Assembly (NCBI GenBank): GCA_022452145.1
Contig: JAKURY010000002.1
Span: 124,001-188,000, forward strand
Source of the DNA: Acidimicrobiales bacterium
GTDB taxonomy: Bacteria > Actinomycetota > Acidimicrobiia > Acidimicrobiales > MedAcidi-G1
Length of the DNA stretch: 64,000 bases
Direction of reading: 5' to 3'
Below are positions 38,356-49,738 of this stretch, piece by piece. The position numbers were made by a program, and so were the translations under genes. The notes below the pieces were generated by a model that worked only from the letters and a program-made list of their open reading frames with translations, searched no databases and was not told where the DNA came from. Positions within the stretch are counted from its first letter, which is position 1, and each line of letters begins with the position of its first letter.

Positions 38356-39905
38356 CCGCCACCTCCGGTCGCGGCCACCACGGAGTCGGGAGCCAGCGGG
38401 CTCACTGCCTGGATGTAGGCGGACGGATCCGTGAGCTGCTCCCCGGCGTGGAAGGCGATGTCGTAGATGGGCTCTGCGGCCAGGCCGATTGACACCGCTG
38501 CCACCACCAGGATCCCGATGCCGACGTGGGCTGGGCGGAGGCTGGCGGTGGTGGCGCCGCCCCGGGCCGGAGCCGGCCCCGACTCCGGTGACCAGAATCC
38601 CTCGGTCCAGATCTTCAGCATGGACAGCAGGGTCAGCGCACCGGTCGCCAGGCCGATGGCCGAGAGCCACCAGTGCATGGTCCAGCCCTCCCGGATGATC
38701 ACCAGCTTGCCGAAGAAGCCGCTCAGCGGGGGCAGCCCGACCAGGCTCATGGCCGCCACGAAGAAGGCCACCCCCAGCCAACGGTGGCGCTTCAGGAGCC
38801 CACCCATCCCGTCGAGGTCGTCCGAGCCGGCGTGGCGTTCCATCACCCCGCAGCACAGGAACAGGGAGCTCTTCACAACCATGTGCTGGATCATGTAGTA
38901 CAGCGCCCCGGCCAGGCCGACCGTGGTCATCATCGACATGCCGAACACCATGTAGCCCACCTGGCTGATCACGTGTATGGCGAGGATCCGCCGGACGTCG
39001 TGCTGCGATACCGCACCCAGCACCCCGAGGAGCATGGTCACCCCCGCCGATACGGCGATGATCGGCAGCACGACGTCGCGGGCTTCTCCCGCGGCGAAGA
39101 CCAGCGGAAACGTACGCAGGACGGCGTACACGCCGACCTTGGTCAGCAGCCCGCTGAACAGCGCGGCGATCGAAACCGGGCACGTGTGGTACGTGTCCGG
39201 CAGCCAGAACCAGAGCGGGAAGAACGCCCCCTTCAGGCCGAAGACCACCAGCAGCATGACCGACAGGCCGGTGAACCCCGTCGGGAGGGGCACGCCCGCG
39301 GCGGACCGGTCGGCGACGAACCGGGCCAGGTCGGCGATGTTCAGCGTGCCGGTCATCCCGTAGACGAGGCCGGCGGTGATCACGAACACCGTCGAGGCGA
39401 CCAGGTTCAACAGCAGGTACTTGTAGGCCTGCGTCATCTGCCGACGGGTACGCCCGATGGCCAGCAGCCCGTAGGACGCCATCAGCATGATCTCGAAGGC
39501 CACGAAGAGGTTGAAGAGGTCCCCGGTCAGGAAGCTCTGGTTCACCCCCACCAGCAGGAGCTGCATGAGCGGATGGAAGTAGCGCCGTTCGGTGAGGGGC
39601 TCGACCATCGAGAAGCCGTGGACGTAGCAGGCGGTGGCCACCAGCAGTCCGGCGCACAGCAGCAGGCCGGAGAGGCTGTCGAAGACCAGCGTGATCCCGA
39701 ACGGCGCCGGCCATGCACCCATCTGCGACACCATCACCTCGCCGTGCCGGATCCGGACCAGCCACGTCAGGGCCAGCACCAGCATCGAGCAGAGGCTGGC
39801 CAGGCCCAGGACCCGCTGGGGGACCGGTCGGCGGACCAGGGCGACCGTCGCCAGGCTGGTGACCAGCGGGATCACCACGAACAGGCCGAGTAGGTCGTTG
39901 GTCAC
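38352..39905 (-). CDS. mnhD: Mrp/Mnh antiporter subunit D
   Basis: This 517-aa subunit resembles complex I NuoN/NuoM with about 14 helices. GLLLCAGLLVATACYVHGFS and the proton-channel region GVNQSFLTGDLFNLFVAFEIMLMASYGLLA carry the conserved glutamate, and LKGAFFPLWFWLPDTYHTCP carries the conserved lysine and the LPDTY loop. MrpD and MrpA are thought to move the ions. Overlaps with both neighbours indicate one operon. Confidence 0.95.
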   Translation of the reverse strand: MTNDLLGLFVVIPLVTSLATVALVRRPVPQRVLGLASLCSMLVLALTWLVRIRHGEVMVSQMGAWPAPFGITLVFDSLSGLLLCAGLLVATACYVHGFSMVEPLTERRYFHPLMQLLLVGVNQSFLTGDLFNLFVAFEIMLMASYGLLAIGRTRRQMTQAYKYLLLNLVASTVFVITAGLVYGMTGTLNIADLARFVADRSAAGVPLPTGFTGLSVMLLVVFGLKGAFFPLWFWLPDTYHTCPVSIAALFSGLLTKVGVYAVLRTFPLVFAAGEARDVVLPIIAVSAGVTMLLGVLGAVSQHDVRRILAIHVISQVGYMVFGMSMMTTVGLAGALYYMIQHMVVKSSLFLCCGVMERHAGSDDLDGMGGLLKRHRWLGVAFFVAAMSLVGLPPLSGFFGKLVIIREGWTMHWWLSAIGLATGALTLLSMLKIWTEGFWSPESGPAPARGGATTASLRPAHVGIGILVVAAVSIGLAAEPIYDIAFHAGEQLTDPSAYIQAVSPLAPDSVVAATGGGG

Positions 39906-40279
39906 CGGTCGTCTCCCGTCCGCCCACGGGTCGGGCGGTCCTCGGTCGCCAACTCGTCCACGTTGAGCGTGCCGGTGCGCTTCGCCGTGAGTATCAGGAG
40001 AGTCAGGAGGAAGCCCATGACGGCGAAGTTGATGACGATGGCCGTCAGGATCAGCGCCTGGGGGAGGGGATCCACGAGGCCGACCGCGCCCAGGATCGGA
40101 GGGTTCCGCAGCCCGCCGTCCGCCAGGACCGGTGATCCGCTCATGGCGATTATGGACAGGTTGGCGCCGTGGCCGAGGGCGAACACACCCATGGCGACCG
40201 ACTTCAGCTCGCGGGAGAGCATCAGGTAGACGCTGACCGTCACGAGGACCGCCACGCAGATGGCCAGGACGGTGGTCAC
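39902..40279 (-). CDS. mnhC: Mrp/Mnh antiporter subunit C
   Basis: The 125-aa NuoK-like protein has three helices, with GVFALGHGANLSIIAMSG and DPLPQALILTAIVINFAVMGFLLTL, the MrpC hallmark. The GTG at 40279 overlaps the mnhB stop by 4 bp. A polar tail follows residue 100. Confidence 0.93.
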   Translation of the reverse strand: MTTVLAICVAVLVTVSVYLMLSRELKSVAMGVFALGHGANLSIIAMSGSPVLADGGLRNPPILGAVGLVDPLPQALILTAIVINFAVMGFLLTLLILTAKRTGTLNVDELATEDRPTRGRTGDDR

Positions 40280-40697
40280 CGATCCAGCTCCTCGCCCAGG
40301 CGACTGATCATCCCCACGGCCACCCCGACGACCACCAGCAGGACGCCCAGGTCGAACGCCGTGGCCGAGACCAGGTGGACGTCGGCGCCACCCAGGTGCA
40401 GGGTGGTCGAAGCGGAGCGCAGGAGTGGCTGGCCGAACAGCAGCGGCAGGGCGGCGACCCCCGCGGCCAGGCCCAGCCCGACGAACACGAGCCACCGGGG
40501 GTGGATGGGCAGGAGCCGGTGGAATGCCCGGTCGCCGTATGACATCCGGTAGGTGCACAGGCCCACGGAGGCGATGAGCCCTGCGATGAAGCCCCCGCCG
40601 GGCCCGTTGTGCCCCTTCAGCGCCGCATAGGCGGCGTACAGGAAGGTCAGGGGGAGGATGAACCGGACCGCGGTCCGCAGGATCACCGACGACATCC

Positions 40698-40701
<4 letters not shown>
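40276..40701 (-). CDS. mnhB: Mrp/Mnh antiporter subunit B
   Basis: The 141-aa protein has four helices; FLYAAYAALKGHNGPGGGFIAGLIAS is the MrpB signature and SATAFDLGVLLVVVGVAVGMI the C-terminal one. The ATG overlaps the mnhA stop by 4 bp. It is a separate subunit in addition to the MrpB-like tail of MnhA. Confidence 0.93.
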
Positions 40702-43172
<2,471 letters not shown>

Positions 43173-43260
43173 TCTGGACGCTGGGCCGTTGAATCGGTGG
43201 CAACCTCAGGTTGCTCCTGATGGGAGGCCGTCCGCCAAGGTCGGCGTTCGAGGCCCATGG

Positions 43261-43266
43261 TACGTT
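43261..43266 (+). promoter_or_regulatory. -10 box TACGTT, leaderless promoter of the M20 hydrolase
   Basis: TACGTT is followed by 6 nt and the ATG at 43273, supporting this start over an upstream in-frame one. Confidence 0.4.
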
Positions 43267-43272
43267 CGACCG

Positions 43273-44433
43273 ATGTCGCAGGGACCGGTGTCGCAGAAGC
43301 AGGTGGCTGAACGTTCGTTCACGGTGGTGGAGGACGAGCTCTGCTCGCTCTCCCAGTGGATGTACGAGAACCCCGAGTTGGGCTTCGAGGAGTTCGAGGC
43401 GTCAGAGCGCCTCAGTTCGTTTCTGTCCCGACAGGGCTTCGACGTCACCTATCCGAGCCATGGCCTGGACACTGCCTTCGAGGCAACGGTGGGAACCAGC
43501 GGCCCCCGCGTGGTCATCTGCTGCGAGTACGACGCCCTGCCCGGGATCGGACATGCCTGTGGGCACAACATCATCGCTACCGCCGCGGCGGGGGCCGGGG
43601 TGGCGATGGCTGGCCTGGCCGAGGACCTGGGGATCCGGGTGACCGTCCTCGGTACGCCGGCCGAGGAGGGCGGCGGGGGGAAGGTCGAGTTGATCAACGC
43701 AGGCGCCTTCGAGGACGCCGTGGCGTCGATGATGGTGCACCCGGGTCCGTTCGACCAGTTGGACCCCTCGTTCCAGGCCTGTCAGCACTACGACGTTGAG
43801 TTCTTCGGCAAGGAGTCGCACGCGGCGTTCGCTCCGGAGGAGGGGATCAACGCCCTGGACGCGTTCGTGCAGGCATACATGAACGTCGCCACGCTTCGTC
43901 AGGCCATGCTCTCCGGTGACCGTGTGCACTGCATCATCAGCCACGGTGGTGACGCGGCGAACATCATCCCGGCCTACACGAAGTCGGTCTGGCTGATCCG
44001 CTCGGCCAGCGTCGAGCGCCTGGCGGAGCTGGTCCCGAAGGTGAGGGCCTGCTTCGAGGGTGCGGCCACGGCCACCGGCTGCCGCCTCGGCTGGGAGGCC
44101 AAGGACCATCCCTACGAGAACATGGTCAACCATCCGGTCATCACCGACCTCTACAGGGCGAACTCGGTGGCGATGGACCGCCCGATGCCCACCGAGGAGG
44201 AGACCGGGTTCAGCGGTGGCTCGTCCGACATGGGCAACGTCAGCCAGGTCGTTCCCTCCATCCACCCGATGCTGGGCATCGAGTCAGGCGATGCCGTCAA
44301 CCACCAGGTGGAGTTCGCCGACCACACCGTCACGGCCGACGGCATGAAGGCCATCAGGGACGGCGCCCTGTCCATGGCCTACACCATCATCGACATGGCC
44401 GACCAGGATGTCTGGGACAGACTCCGGGGATGA
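43273..44433 (+). CDS. M20 family amidohydrolase (AbgB-like)
   Basis: This 386-aa metal-dependent amidohydrolase has the binuclear-site motifs CEYDALPGIGHACGHN near residue 83 and LGTPAEEGGGGKVEL, a dimerisation insert starting VEFFGKESHAAFAPEEG, and late GGSSDMGNVSQVVP. These resemble the AbgB/AbgA branch that cleaves p-aminobenzoyl-glutamate or related N-acyl amino acids. The substrate is not certain. The gene lies 11 bp before an OppD-like ATPase, so an imported peptide-like compound may be its substrate. Confidence 0.85.
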   Translation: MSQGPVSQKQVAERSFTVVEDELCSLSQWMYENPELGFEEFEASERLSSFLSRQGFDVTYPSHGLDTAFEATVGTSGPRVVICCEYDALPGIGHACGHNIIATAAAGAGVAMAGLAEDLGIRVTVLGTPAEEGGGGKVELINAGAFEDAVASMMVHPGPFDQLDPSFQACQHYDVEFFGKESHAAFAPEEGINALDAFVQAYMNVATLRQAMLSGDRVHCIISHGGDAANIIPAYTKSVWLIRSASVERLAELVPKVRACFEGAATATGCRLGWEAKDHPYENMVNHPVITDLYRANSVAMDRPMPTEEETGFSGGSSDMGNVSQVVPSIHPMLGIESGDAVNHQVEFADHTVTADGMKAIRDGALSMAYTIIDMADQDVWDRLRG

Positions 44434-44444
44434 ACCCTGCGTAG

Positions 44445-45482
44445 GTGACCAGTAACCAGCTGGCCCACGGGGTCACCGAGGTGACGGATGCCCAGCCGGT
44501 CCTCAGGGTCACCGACCTGACAACCCAGTTCGACACCCAGGACGGGATGGTGCACGCCGTGAACGGCGTGTCGTTCGAGTTGGCCGACGGCGAGGTCCTC
44601 GGCGTCGTCGGCGAGAGCGGCTCGGGCAAGAGCGTGACGATGATGTCGCTGCTCCGCCTCATACCCATGCCGCCGGGGGAGATAGTCGCGGGCGAGGCGA
44701 TCTTCGAGGGTCGGGACCTACTGGCCATGGACCTCGACGAACTGCGGCTGGTACGGGGCGGGAAGGTCGGGTTCATATTCCAGGATCCGATGACGTCGCT
44801 GAACCCCGTCCTGACCGTCGGCTACCAGATCATGGAGTCCCTCCGGATCCACCAGCCCGGTCGGTCGACCGAACTCGGTCGACAGGCCCTGGAACTGCTG
44901 CAGCTGGTCGGGATCCCTTCGCCCGAGGAGCGCCTTCGCAGCTTCCCGCACGAGCTTTCGGGGGGCATGCGCCAGCGGGTGATGATCGCCGTCGCCCTGG
45001 CGTGTCGACCGAGGATCCTCGTGGCCGACGAGCCGACCACGGCGTTGGACGTGACCATCCAGGCCCAGATCCTGGAACTGGTCAAGAGGCTCCGCCGGGA
45101 GTTGGGGATGGCGGTCATCTGGATCACTCACGACCTCGGGGTGGTGGCCGGCCTCGTGGACCGGGTGGTGGTCATGTACGCCGGTCGGATCGTCGAGGAC
45201 GCGCCGGTGGACGAGTTCTACGCATCGCCACAGCACCCCTACTCGCGCGGTCTCCTGGCCTCGTTGCCGTCCGCCGCGGTGAGGGGGCAGAAGCTGGTCA
45301 ACATCGAGGGCCAGCCACCGGACATGCGCAACCGTCCGACCAGCTGTTCGTTCGCTCCCCGTTGTCCACACGTCCATGACCGGTGCCACCGGGAGGATCC
45401 GGCCCTGGTGGCGATATCCGGGACCCGTCGGCTGGCCTGCTGGTGGGACATCGACGAGGACGGTCCACGTGTCCACCGCTAG
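44445..45482 (+). CDS. Oligopeptide-type ABC transporter ATPase (OppD/DppD-like)
   Basis: The 345-aa ATPase has Walker [12 protein letters not shown], the Q-loop [12 protein letters not shown], signature [12 protein letters not shown], Walker [14 protein letters not shown] and the switch histidine ITHDL. The OppD/F-specific C-terminal segment has cysteines typical of an iron-sulfur site ([14 protein letters not shown]). Homologues power oligopeptide or nickel uptake with permeases and a binding protein, but none of these is adjacent. GTG at 44445 has a weak ribosome site; GTG at 44480 is a possible alternative start. Confidence 0.85.
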   Translation: MTSNQLAHGVTEVTDAQPVLRVTDLTTQFDTQDGMVHAVNGVSFELADGEVLGVVGESGSGKSVTMMSLLRLIPMPPGEIVAGEAIFEGRDLLAMDLDELRLVRGGKVGFIFQDPMTSLNPVLTVGYQIMESLRIHQPGRSTELGRQALELLQLVGIPSPEERLRSFPHELSGGMRQRVMIAVALACRPRILVADEPTTALDVTIQAQILELVKRLRRELGMAVIWITHDLGVVAGLVDRVVVMYAGRIVEDAPVDEFYASPQHPYSRGLLASLPSAAVRGQKLVNIEGQPPDMRNRPTSCSFAPRCPHVHDRCHREDPALVAISGTRRLACWWDIDEDGPRVHR

Positions 45483-46494
45483 CTCGCACGGCGTCACGAC
45501 CGCCGCGGAGGCGCCCGGATCCGACGTGTTCGTCAGCGTCAGGGGCCTGAAGAAGCACTTCCCGGTCACCAAGGGCATGTTCCGTCGCCAGGTCGGAGCC
45601 GTGCGGGCCGTCGACGGGGTGTCGTTCGACATCCGTCGTGGCGAGACCCTCGCGCTGGTCGGGGAGTCCGGGTCCGGCAAGTCCACCATCGGCCGCACCA
45701 TCCTCCAACTCGAGAAGGCCACCGAGGGCAGCGTGGTGTTCGACGGCGTCGAGTTGGTCGGCCTGGCCGCAGGCGAGCTGCGCCGCACACGGCCCCGCAT
45801 GCAGATGGTGTTCCAGGATCCGCACGCCTCGCTGAACCCCCGGATGACCGTCAGCTCGATCATCGGCGAGCCCCTCCTGGAGCACAGAACGTCGTCGTCC
45901 AGGGAGCGCCAGGAGAGGGTGGAGGAATTGCTGGGTCTGGTCGGCCTCGACCCGTCGCACGCCAACCGCTACCCACATGAGTTCTCGGGCGGGCAGCGGC
46001 AGCGGATCGGCATCGCCAGGGCCATCGCGCTGAACCCCGACTTCATCGTCTGTGACGAGCCGATCGCTGCCCTGGACGTCTCCATCCAGGCCCAGGTCGT
46101 CAACCTCATGGAGGAGCTGCAGGACCTGCTGGGCCTCACCTACCTGTTCATCTCCCATGACCTGGGCATGGTCCGCCACATAGCCGATCGGGTGGCGGTG
46201 ATGTACCTCGGCAAGATCATGGAGCTCGCCGACGTCGACTCCCTGTACGCCGAACCGCTTCATCCCTATACCCGGGCGCTGCAGTCGTCGGCTCCGGTTC
46301 CGGATCCGGTCGTGGAGGCGACCCGGGTGAAGATCATCCTCGAGGGGGACATTCCCAGCCCGTCTCACCCACCACCCGGCTGCCCGTTCAGCACCCGCTG
46401 TCCGGAGGCCGTGGAACGCTGCCGCAGCGAGGTGCCGGCGTGGCGGGAGGTCGCTCCGGGGCACGGGGTCGCCTGCCATCTGGTCGGCGGTTAA
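45469..46494 (+). CDS. Oligopeptide-type ABC transporter ATPase (OppF/DppF-like)
   Basis: This 341-aa partner ATPase has [20 protein letters not shown] at the start, Walker [13 protein letters not shown]-loop [14 protein letters not shown], signature [14 protein letters not shown], Walker [13 protein letters not shown] and [25 protein letters not shown]. The C-terminal cysteine pattern ([14 protein letters not shown]) is kept. The GTG at 45469 overlaps the OppD-like gene by 14 bp, so the two are co-translated and presumably form a heterodimer. Permease and binding-protein genes are missing on both sides. Confidence 0.86.
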   Translation: MSTASSHGVTTAAEAPGSDVFVSVRGLKKHFPVTKGMFRRQVGAVRAVDGVSFDIRRGETLALVGESGSGKSTIGRTILQLEKATEGSVVFDGVELVGLAAGELRRTRPRMQMVFQDPHASLNPRMTVSSIIGEPLLEHRTSSSRERQERVEELLGLVGLDPSHANRYPHEFSGGQRQRIGIARAIALNPDFIVCDEPIAALDVSIQAQVVNLMEELQDLLGLTYLFISHDLGMVRHIADRVAVMYLGKIMELADVDSLYAEPLHPYTRALQSSAPVPDPVVEATRVKIILEGDIPSPSHPPPGCPFSTRCPEAVERCRSEVPAWREVAPGHGVACHLVGG

Positions 46495-46517
46495 CCCGTC
46501 GACATGCGTACTCGAGT

Positions 46518-46546
46518 TTGTGTCTTGCGTCACAGGCTCTTAGGGT
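46518..46546 (+). promoter_or_regulatory. Promoter of the TMAO/betaine binding-protein gene
   Basis: TTGTGT (46518-46523) and TAGGGT (46541-46546) are separated by 17 nt, a good -35/-10 pair. It gives a leader of about 60 nt before the GTG at 46612, unlike the leaderless genes nearby. Confidence 0.6.
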
Positions 46547-46611
46547 CCGAAGAGTTCAACAATGTGATCGGGCGCGCCGGCAGGGCGATCCGGTCGGAGG
46601 GAGACAGGAAA

Positions 46612-48573
46612 GTGACCAGGAAACGAATGAGGTTCATTGCGGTGCTGGCTGCGCTAGCGCTCGTCGTGTCCGCGTGTGGCAGCGACGACGCTGACGACGC
46701 GGCTCCGGCTACCACGGCCGCTCCGGCTACGACGGCTGCTCCGGCTACCACGGCGGCACCGGCTGCTACCGAGGCTCCCGCTGCGGCGGATTCGTCTGAT
46801 CCGATCAAGTTGCCGATCCACAACTGGTCGTCCCAGATCGCCGGCGTTTACGCCGTTGGTGCGATCCTGGAAGCCACTGGCAACTCGGTCGAGTACATCT
46901 CGGCTGACTCCACGCTCGTTTACACGTCAATGTGTGAGGGCGACATGGACCTCGTTCATGAGGTCTGGGAGGGCGCCTTCGGCGTTGCCTTCATGGAGCA
47001 GGTCGACGCTGGCTGTGTGATCGATGCGGCCACGCACGACGCCAAGACCCGTGAAGAGTGGTGGTACCCGTCCTACGTTGAGGACGTGTGCCCGGGTCTC
47101 CCGGACTGGGAGGCGCTCAACGGCTGCGCTTCGATGTTCGCCACGCCCGATTCGGGTGGCAAGGGCCGCTTCCTTGGTGGTCCGGTGGACTGGTTGAAGG
47201 GTGACCAGGAGCGTGTCGAGGGTCTCGAGATGGACTTCATTGTCGAGAACGCCGGTACGGCTGGTGCCCTGTGGGCAGCCCTGGAGGCAGCTTCTGCCAA
47301 CCAGGAGCCGATCGTGTTGTTCAACTGGACCCCGAACTTCATCGAGGCCATGTACGACGGCAAGTTCATCGAGTTCCCGACGTTTGCTGACGAGTGCCGG
47401 ACCGATGCCTCATGGGGCCTCAACCCGGAGACGACTCACGACTGTGGCAACCCGAAGGACGGCTACCTCAAGCTCGGCGTCTGGTCCGGATTCCCGGACA
47501 AGTGGCCGAACGCGTATGCCGCGGTTCAGAAGATGAACTTCACGAACCTGGACATCGCCCAGTTGGCCATGTACGTCGACATCGACGGCATGGAGCCCGA
47601 GGATGCGGCAGCCTTGTGGCTCGCCGACAACTGCGCCCGCTGGACCGGATGGGCCAGCGCGGATGCCAGCGTCTGCCCGGAGGCTCCCGCTGCGGCGGCG
47701 GATTCGTCTGATGCGATCAAGTTGCCGATCCACAACTGGTCGTCCCAGATCGCCGGCGTTTACGCCGTTGGTGCGATCCTGGAAGCCACTGGCAACTCGG
47801 TCGAGTACATCTCGGCTGACTCCACGCTCGTTTACACGTCAATGTGTGAGGGCGACATGGACCTCGTTCATGAGGTCTGGGAAGGCGCCTTCGGCGTTGC
47901 CTTCATGGAGCAGGTCGACGCTGGCTGTGTGATCGATGCGGCCACGCATGACGCCAAGACCCGTGAGGACTGGTGGTACCCGTCCTACGTTGAGGACGTC
48001 TGCCCGGGTCTGCCGGACTGGGAGGCGCTCAACGACTGCGCTTCGATGTTCGCCACGCCCGATTCGGGTGGCAAGGGCCGCTTCCTTGGTGGCCCGGTGG
48101 ACTGGTTGAAGGGTGACCAGGAGCGTGTCGAGGGTCTCGAGATGGACTTCATTGTCGAGAACGCCGGCACCGCCGGTGCCCTGTGGGCAGCGCTGGATGC
48201 AGCTTCTGCCAACCAGGAACCCGTCGTGATCTTCAACTGGACCCCGAACTTCGTCGAGGCCATGTACGACGGCAAGTTCATCGAGTTCCCGGAGTTCGCC
48301 GACGAGTGTCGGACCGACGCTTCGTGGGGCCTCAACCCCGAGACCACGCACGATTGTGGCAACCCGAAGGACGGGTACCTCAAGCTCGGTGTGTGGTCCG
48401 GCTTCCCGGACAAGTGGCCGAACGCGTACAAGGTCGTCCAGAGGATGAACTTCACCAACCTGGACGTGGCCCAGTTCGCCATGTACGTCGACATCGACGG
48501 CATGGAGCCCGAGGACGCGGCAGCGAAGTGGCTGGCCGACAACGCCGACCGGGTGGACGCCTGGGTCGGCTAG
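46612..48573 (+). CDS. tmoX: ABC transporter substrate-binding lipoprotein with two tandem OpuAC domains (TMAO/betaine type)
   Basis: The 653-aa lipoprotein has a signal with lipobox VSAC (Cys22), an Ala/Pro/Thr linker (about 31-58) and two near-copies of an OpuAC-type domain at about 60-355 and 364-653. Both start DSSD-IKLPIHNWSSQIAGV and carry the same cysteines and aromatic residues. Single-domain relatives bind glycine betaine, choline or TMAO. The order binding protein, ATPase, permease, tmm matches tmoXWV-tmm of marine proteobacteria, so TMAO is the best guess, by context. Codons use more T-ending forms than the neighbours do. GTG at 46612 follows a purine-rich site. Confidence 0.75.
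   Translation: MTRKRMRFIAVLAALALVVSACGSDDADDAAPATTAAPATTAAPATTAAPAATEAPAAADSSDPIKLPIHNWSSQIAGVYAVGAILEATGNSVEYISADSTLVYTSMCEGDMDLVHEVWEGAFGVAFMEQVDAGCVIDAATHDAKTREEWWYPSYVEDVCPGLPDWEALNGCASMFATPDSGGKGRFLGGPVDWLKGDQERVEGLEMDFIVENAGTAGALWAALEAASANQEPIVLFNWTPNFIEAMYDGKFIEFPTFADECRTDASWGLNPETTHDCGNPKDGYLKLGVWSGFPDKWPNAYAAVQKMNFTNLDIAQLAMYVDIDGMEPEDAAALWLADNCARWTGWASADASVCPEAPAAAADSSDAIKLPIHNWSSQIAGVYAVGAILEATGNSVEYISADSTLVYTSMCEGDMDLVHEVWEGAFGVAFMEQVDAGCVIDAATHDAKTREDWWYPSYVEDVCPGLPDWEALNDCASMFATPDSGGKGRFLGGPVDWLKGDQERVEGLEMDFIVENAGTAGALWAALDAASANQEPVVIFNWTPNFVEAMYDGKFIEFPEFADECRTDASWGLNPETTHDCGNPKDGYLKLGVWSGFPDKWPNAYKVVQRMNFTNLDVAQFAMYVDIDGMEPEDAAAKWLADNADRVDAWVG
46702..46773. repeat. 18-bp codon repeats in the lipoprotein linker (4 units)
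   Basis: Three units code APATTA and a fourth, degenerate one codes APAATE. It is a flexible linker between the lipid anchor and the first binding domain, prone to slippage. Confidence 0.85.
46771..47661. repeat. Tandem domain duplication, copy 1
   Basis: This roughly 0.9-kb in-frame unit recurs at 47680. After a 3-bp indel the offset is 912 bp. The first 180 bases or so differ at only a couple of positions, and differences accumulate toward the 3' end. Confidence 0.95.
47680..48570. repeat. Tandem domain duplication, copy 2
   Basis: Copy 2 of the duplicated ligand-binding domain. Most changes relative to copy 1 are synonymous or conservative in the last two-thirds, for example threonine to glutamate in the FADECRT stretch and valine for isoleucine in the NWTPNF stretch. 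Confidence 0.95.
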
Positions 48574-48610
48574 TCGTAAACGGACACGGCATCTGATGGT
48601 GCCGTAATCT

Positions 48611-48661
48611 CGGGCCGGTTGCCGGGGCCCACCCCCTCGGCAGCCGGCCCGTTACCGTTTT
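48611..48661 (+). terminator. Large hairpin between the binding-protein and ATPase genes
   Basis: GGGCCGGTTGCCG (48612-48624) pairs over 13 bp, with one G-T pair, with CGGCAGCCGGCCC (48638-48650), followed by a broken T-run. It probably stops much of the tmoX transcript, giving more binding protein than ATPase or permease, as is common in ABC operons. Confidence 0.65.
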
Positions 48662-48666
48662 GCCAC

Positions 48667-48672
48667 TAGGGT
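48667..48672 (+). promoter_or_regulatory. Candidate -10 box TAGGGT upstream of the ATPase gene
   Basis: TAGGGT lies 45 nt before the ATG at 48718, just after the hairpin. It could restart transcription for the ATPase, permease and tmm genes. No clear -35 is present. Confidence 0.35.
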
Positions 48673-48717
48673 GCTTCGACCACGGGGCCACCAGTTCCCC
48701 CAGCGAGGCCTAACACG

Positions 48718-49728
48718 ATGAACCAACCCAAGATGGCCTGCCGGAACGTCTGGAAGCTCTACGGGCCCGATCCTGACAAGTTTCTGGCCGCCCACGATGG
48801 CGATCCCGACCTGGACACCATCAAGGAGGGCGGCTACATCCCCGCAGTTCGGGACGCCTCGCTGGAGGTCTATGAGGGCGAGCTCGTAGTCCTGATGGGC
48901 CTGAGCGGCTCAGGCAAGTCCACCCTTGTCCGCTGCATGTCTCGCCTCATCGAACCAACAGCCGGCGAGATCGAATTCGACGGTGAGGACCTGCGTGCCG
49001 CCTCCGAGCGGGAGCTGGTCGAGCTTCGCCGACACAAGATGGGCATGGTGTTCCAGCACTTCGCCCTGTTCCCGCATCGCACGGTGCTCGATAACGTGGC
49101 CTTCCCGCTCGAAGTCCAGGGTGTCGACCTTGCCACCCGGAACGCCCGGGCCCTCGAGATCATCGATCTCGTAGGGCTGCACGGACGTGGCAACTACTAC
49201 CCCAGGGAGCTCTCCGGCGGACAGCAACAGCGCGTCGGTATTGGTCGTTCCCTGGCCGTGGAGCCCGACGTCTGGTTCCTCGACGAGCCGTTCTCCGCCC
49301 TCGACGCCCTCATTCGGCGCGACATGCAGGACGAATTCCTCCGACTCCAGTCCACCTTGCAGAAGACGATCATCTTCATCACGCACGACTTCGACGAGGC
49401 CATCCGTCTCGCCGACCGAATCGCGATCATGCGCGACGGGGTGATCGACCAAATGGGCACCGCCGAGGAGTTGATCACCAACCCGGGTTCCGACTACGTC
49501 GCCGCGTTCACCAAGAACGTCTCCAGGGCCAAGTTGCTTCGAGTCCACACCCTGATGGGTCCACCATCGGATGACGCCCAGGACGACGTCGACGGGCGCG
49601 TGTTCGTGGCGTCGGTGGCCAGTCAGATCCTCAGTTCTGCGATCCCACTGAGGGTGGTCGAAGATGGGGAGGTTGTCGGCTCGATCACCGCGGCGCAGGT
49701 GACCGAGGCACTCTTCGAGGCTGAGTGA
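48718..49728 (+). CDS. tmoW: ABC transporter ATPase, ProV/TmoW type
   Basis: The 336-aa ATPase starts with a ProV-like region (VWKLYGPDPDKFLAAHDG). Walker A GLSGSGKSTLV is near residue 60, the Q-loop has MGMVFQHFALFPHRTVLDNVAF, signature LSGGQQQRVGIGRSL is near 165, Walker B WFLDEPFSALDALIR near 185 and THDFDEAIRLADRIA contains the switch histidine. A short C-terminal CBS-like half domain follows (IPLRVVEDGEVVGSITAAQV). It should energise the double permease as a homodimer. The TMAO assignment rests on gene order. Confidence 0.85.
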   Translation: MNQPKMACRNVWKLYGPDPDKFLAAHDGDPDLDTIKEGGYIPAVRDASLEVYEGELVVLMGLSGSGKSTLVRCMSRLIEPTAGEIEFDGEDLRAASERELVELRRHKMGMVFQHFALFPHRTVLDNVAFPLEVQGVDLATRNARALEIIDLVGLHGRGNYYPRELSGGQQQRVGIGRSLAVEPDVWFLDEPFSALDALIRRDMQDEFLRLQSTLQKTIIFITHDFDEAIRLADRIAIMRDGVIDQMGTAEELITNPGSDYVAAFTKNVSRAKLLRVHTLMGPPSDDAQDDVDGRVFVASVASQILSSAIPLRVVEDGEVVGSITAAQVTEALFEAE

Positions 49729-49738
49729 TCACCAGGTC

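Noticed and set aside
43173-43272. Promoter box for the Mrp operon
   Set aside because: No TANNNT at a useful distance from the mnhA start could be found by eye.
46702-46773. Short repeats considered as a CRISPR array or VNTR locus
   Set aside because: Units are 18 bp, in frame and contiguous without spacers; they code a lipoprotein linker. No CRISPR array or cas gene is present in the window.
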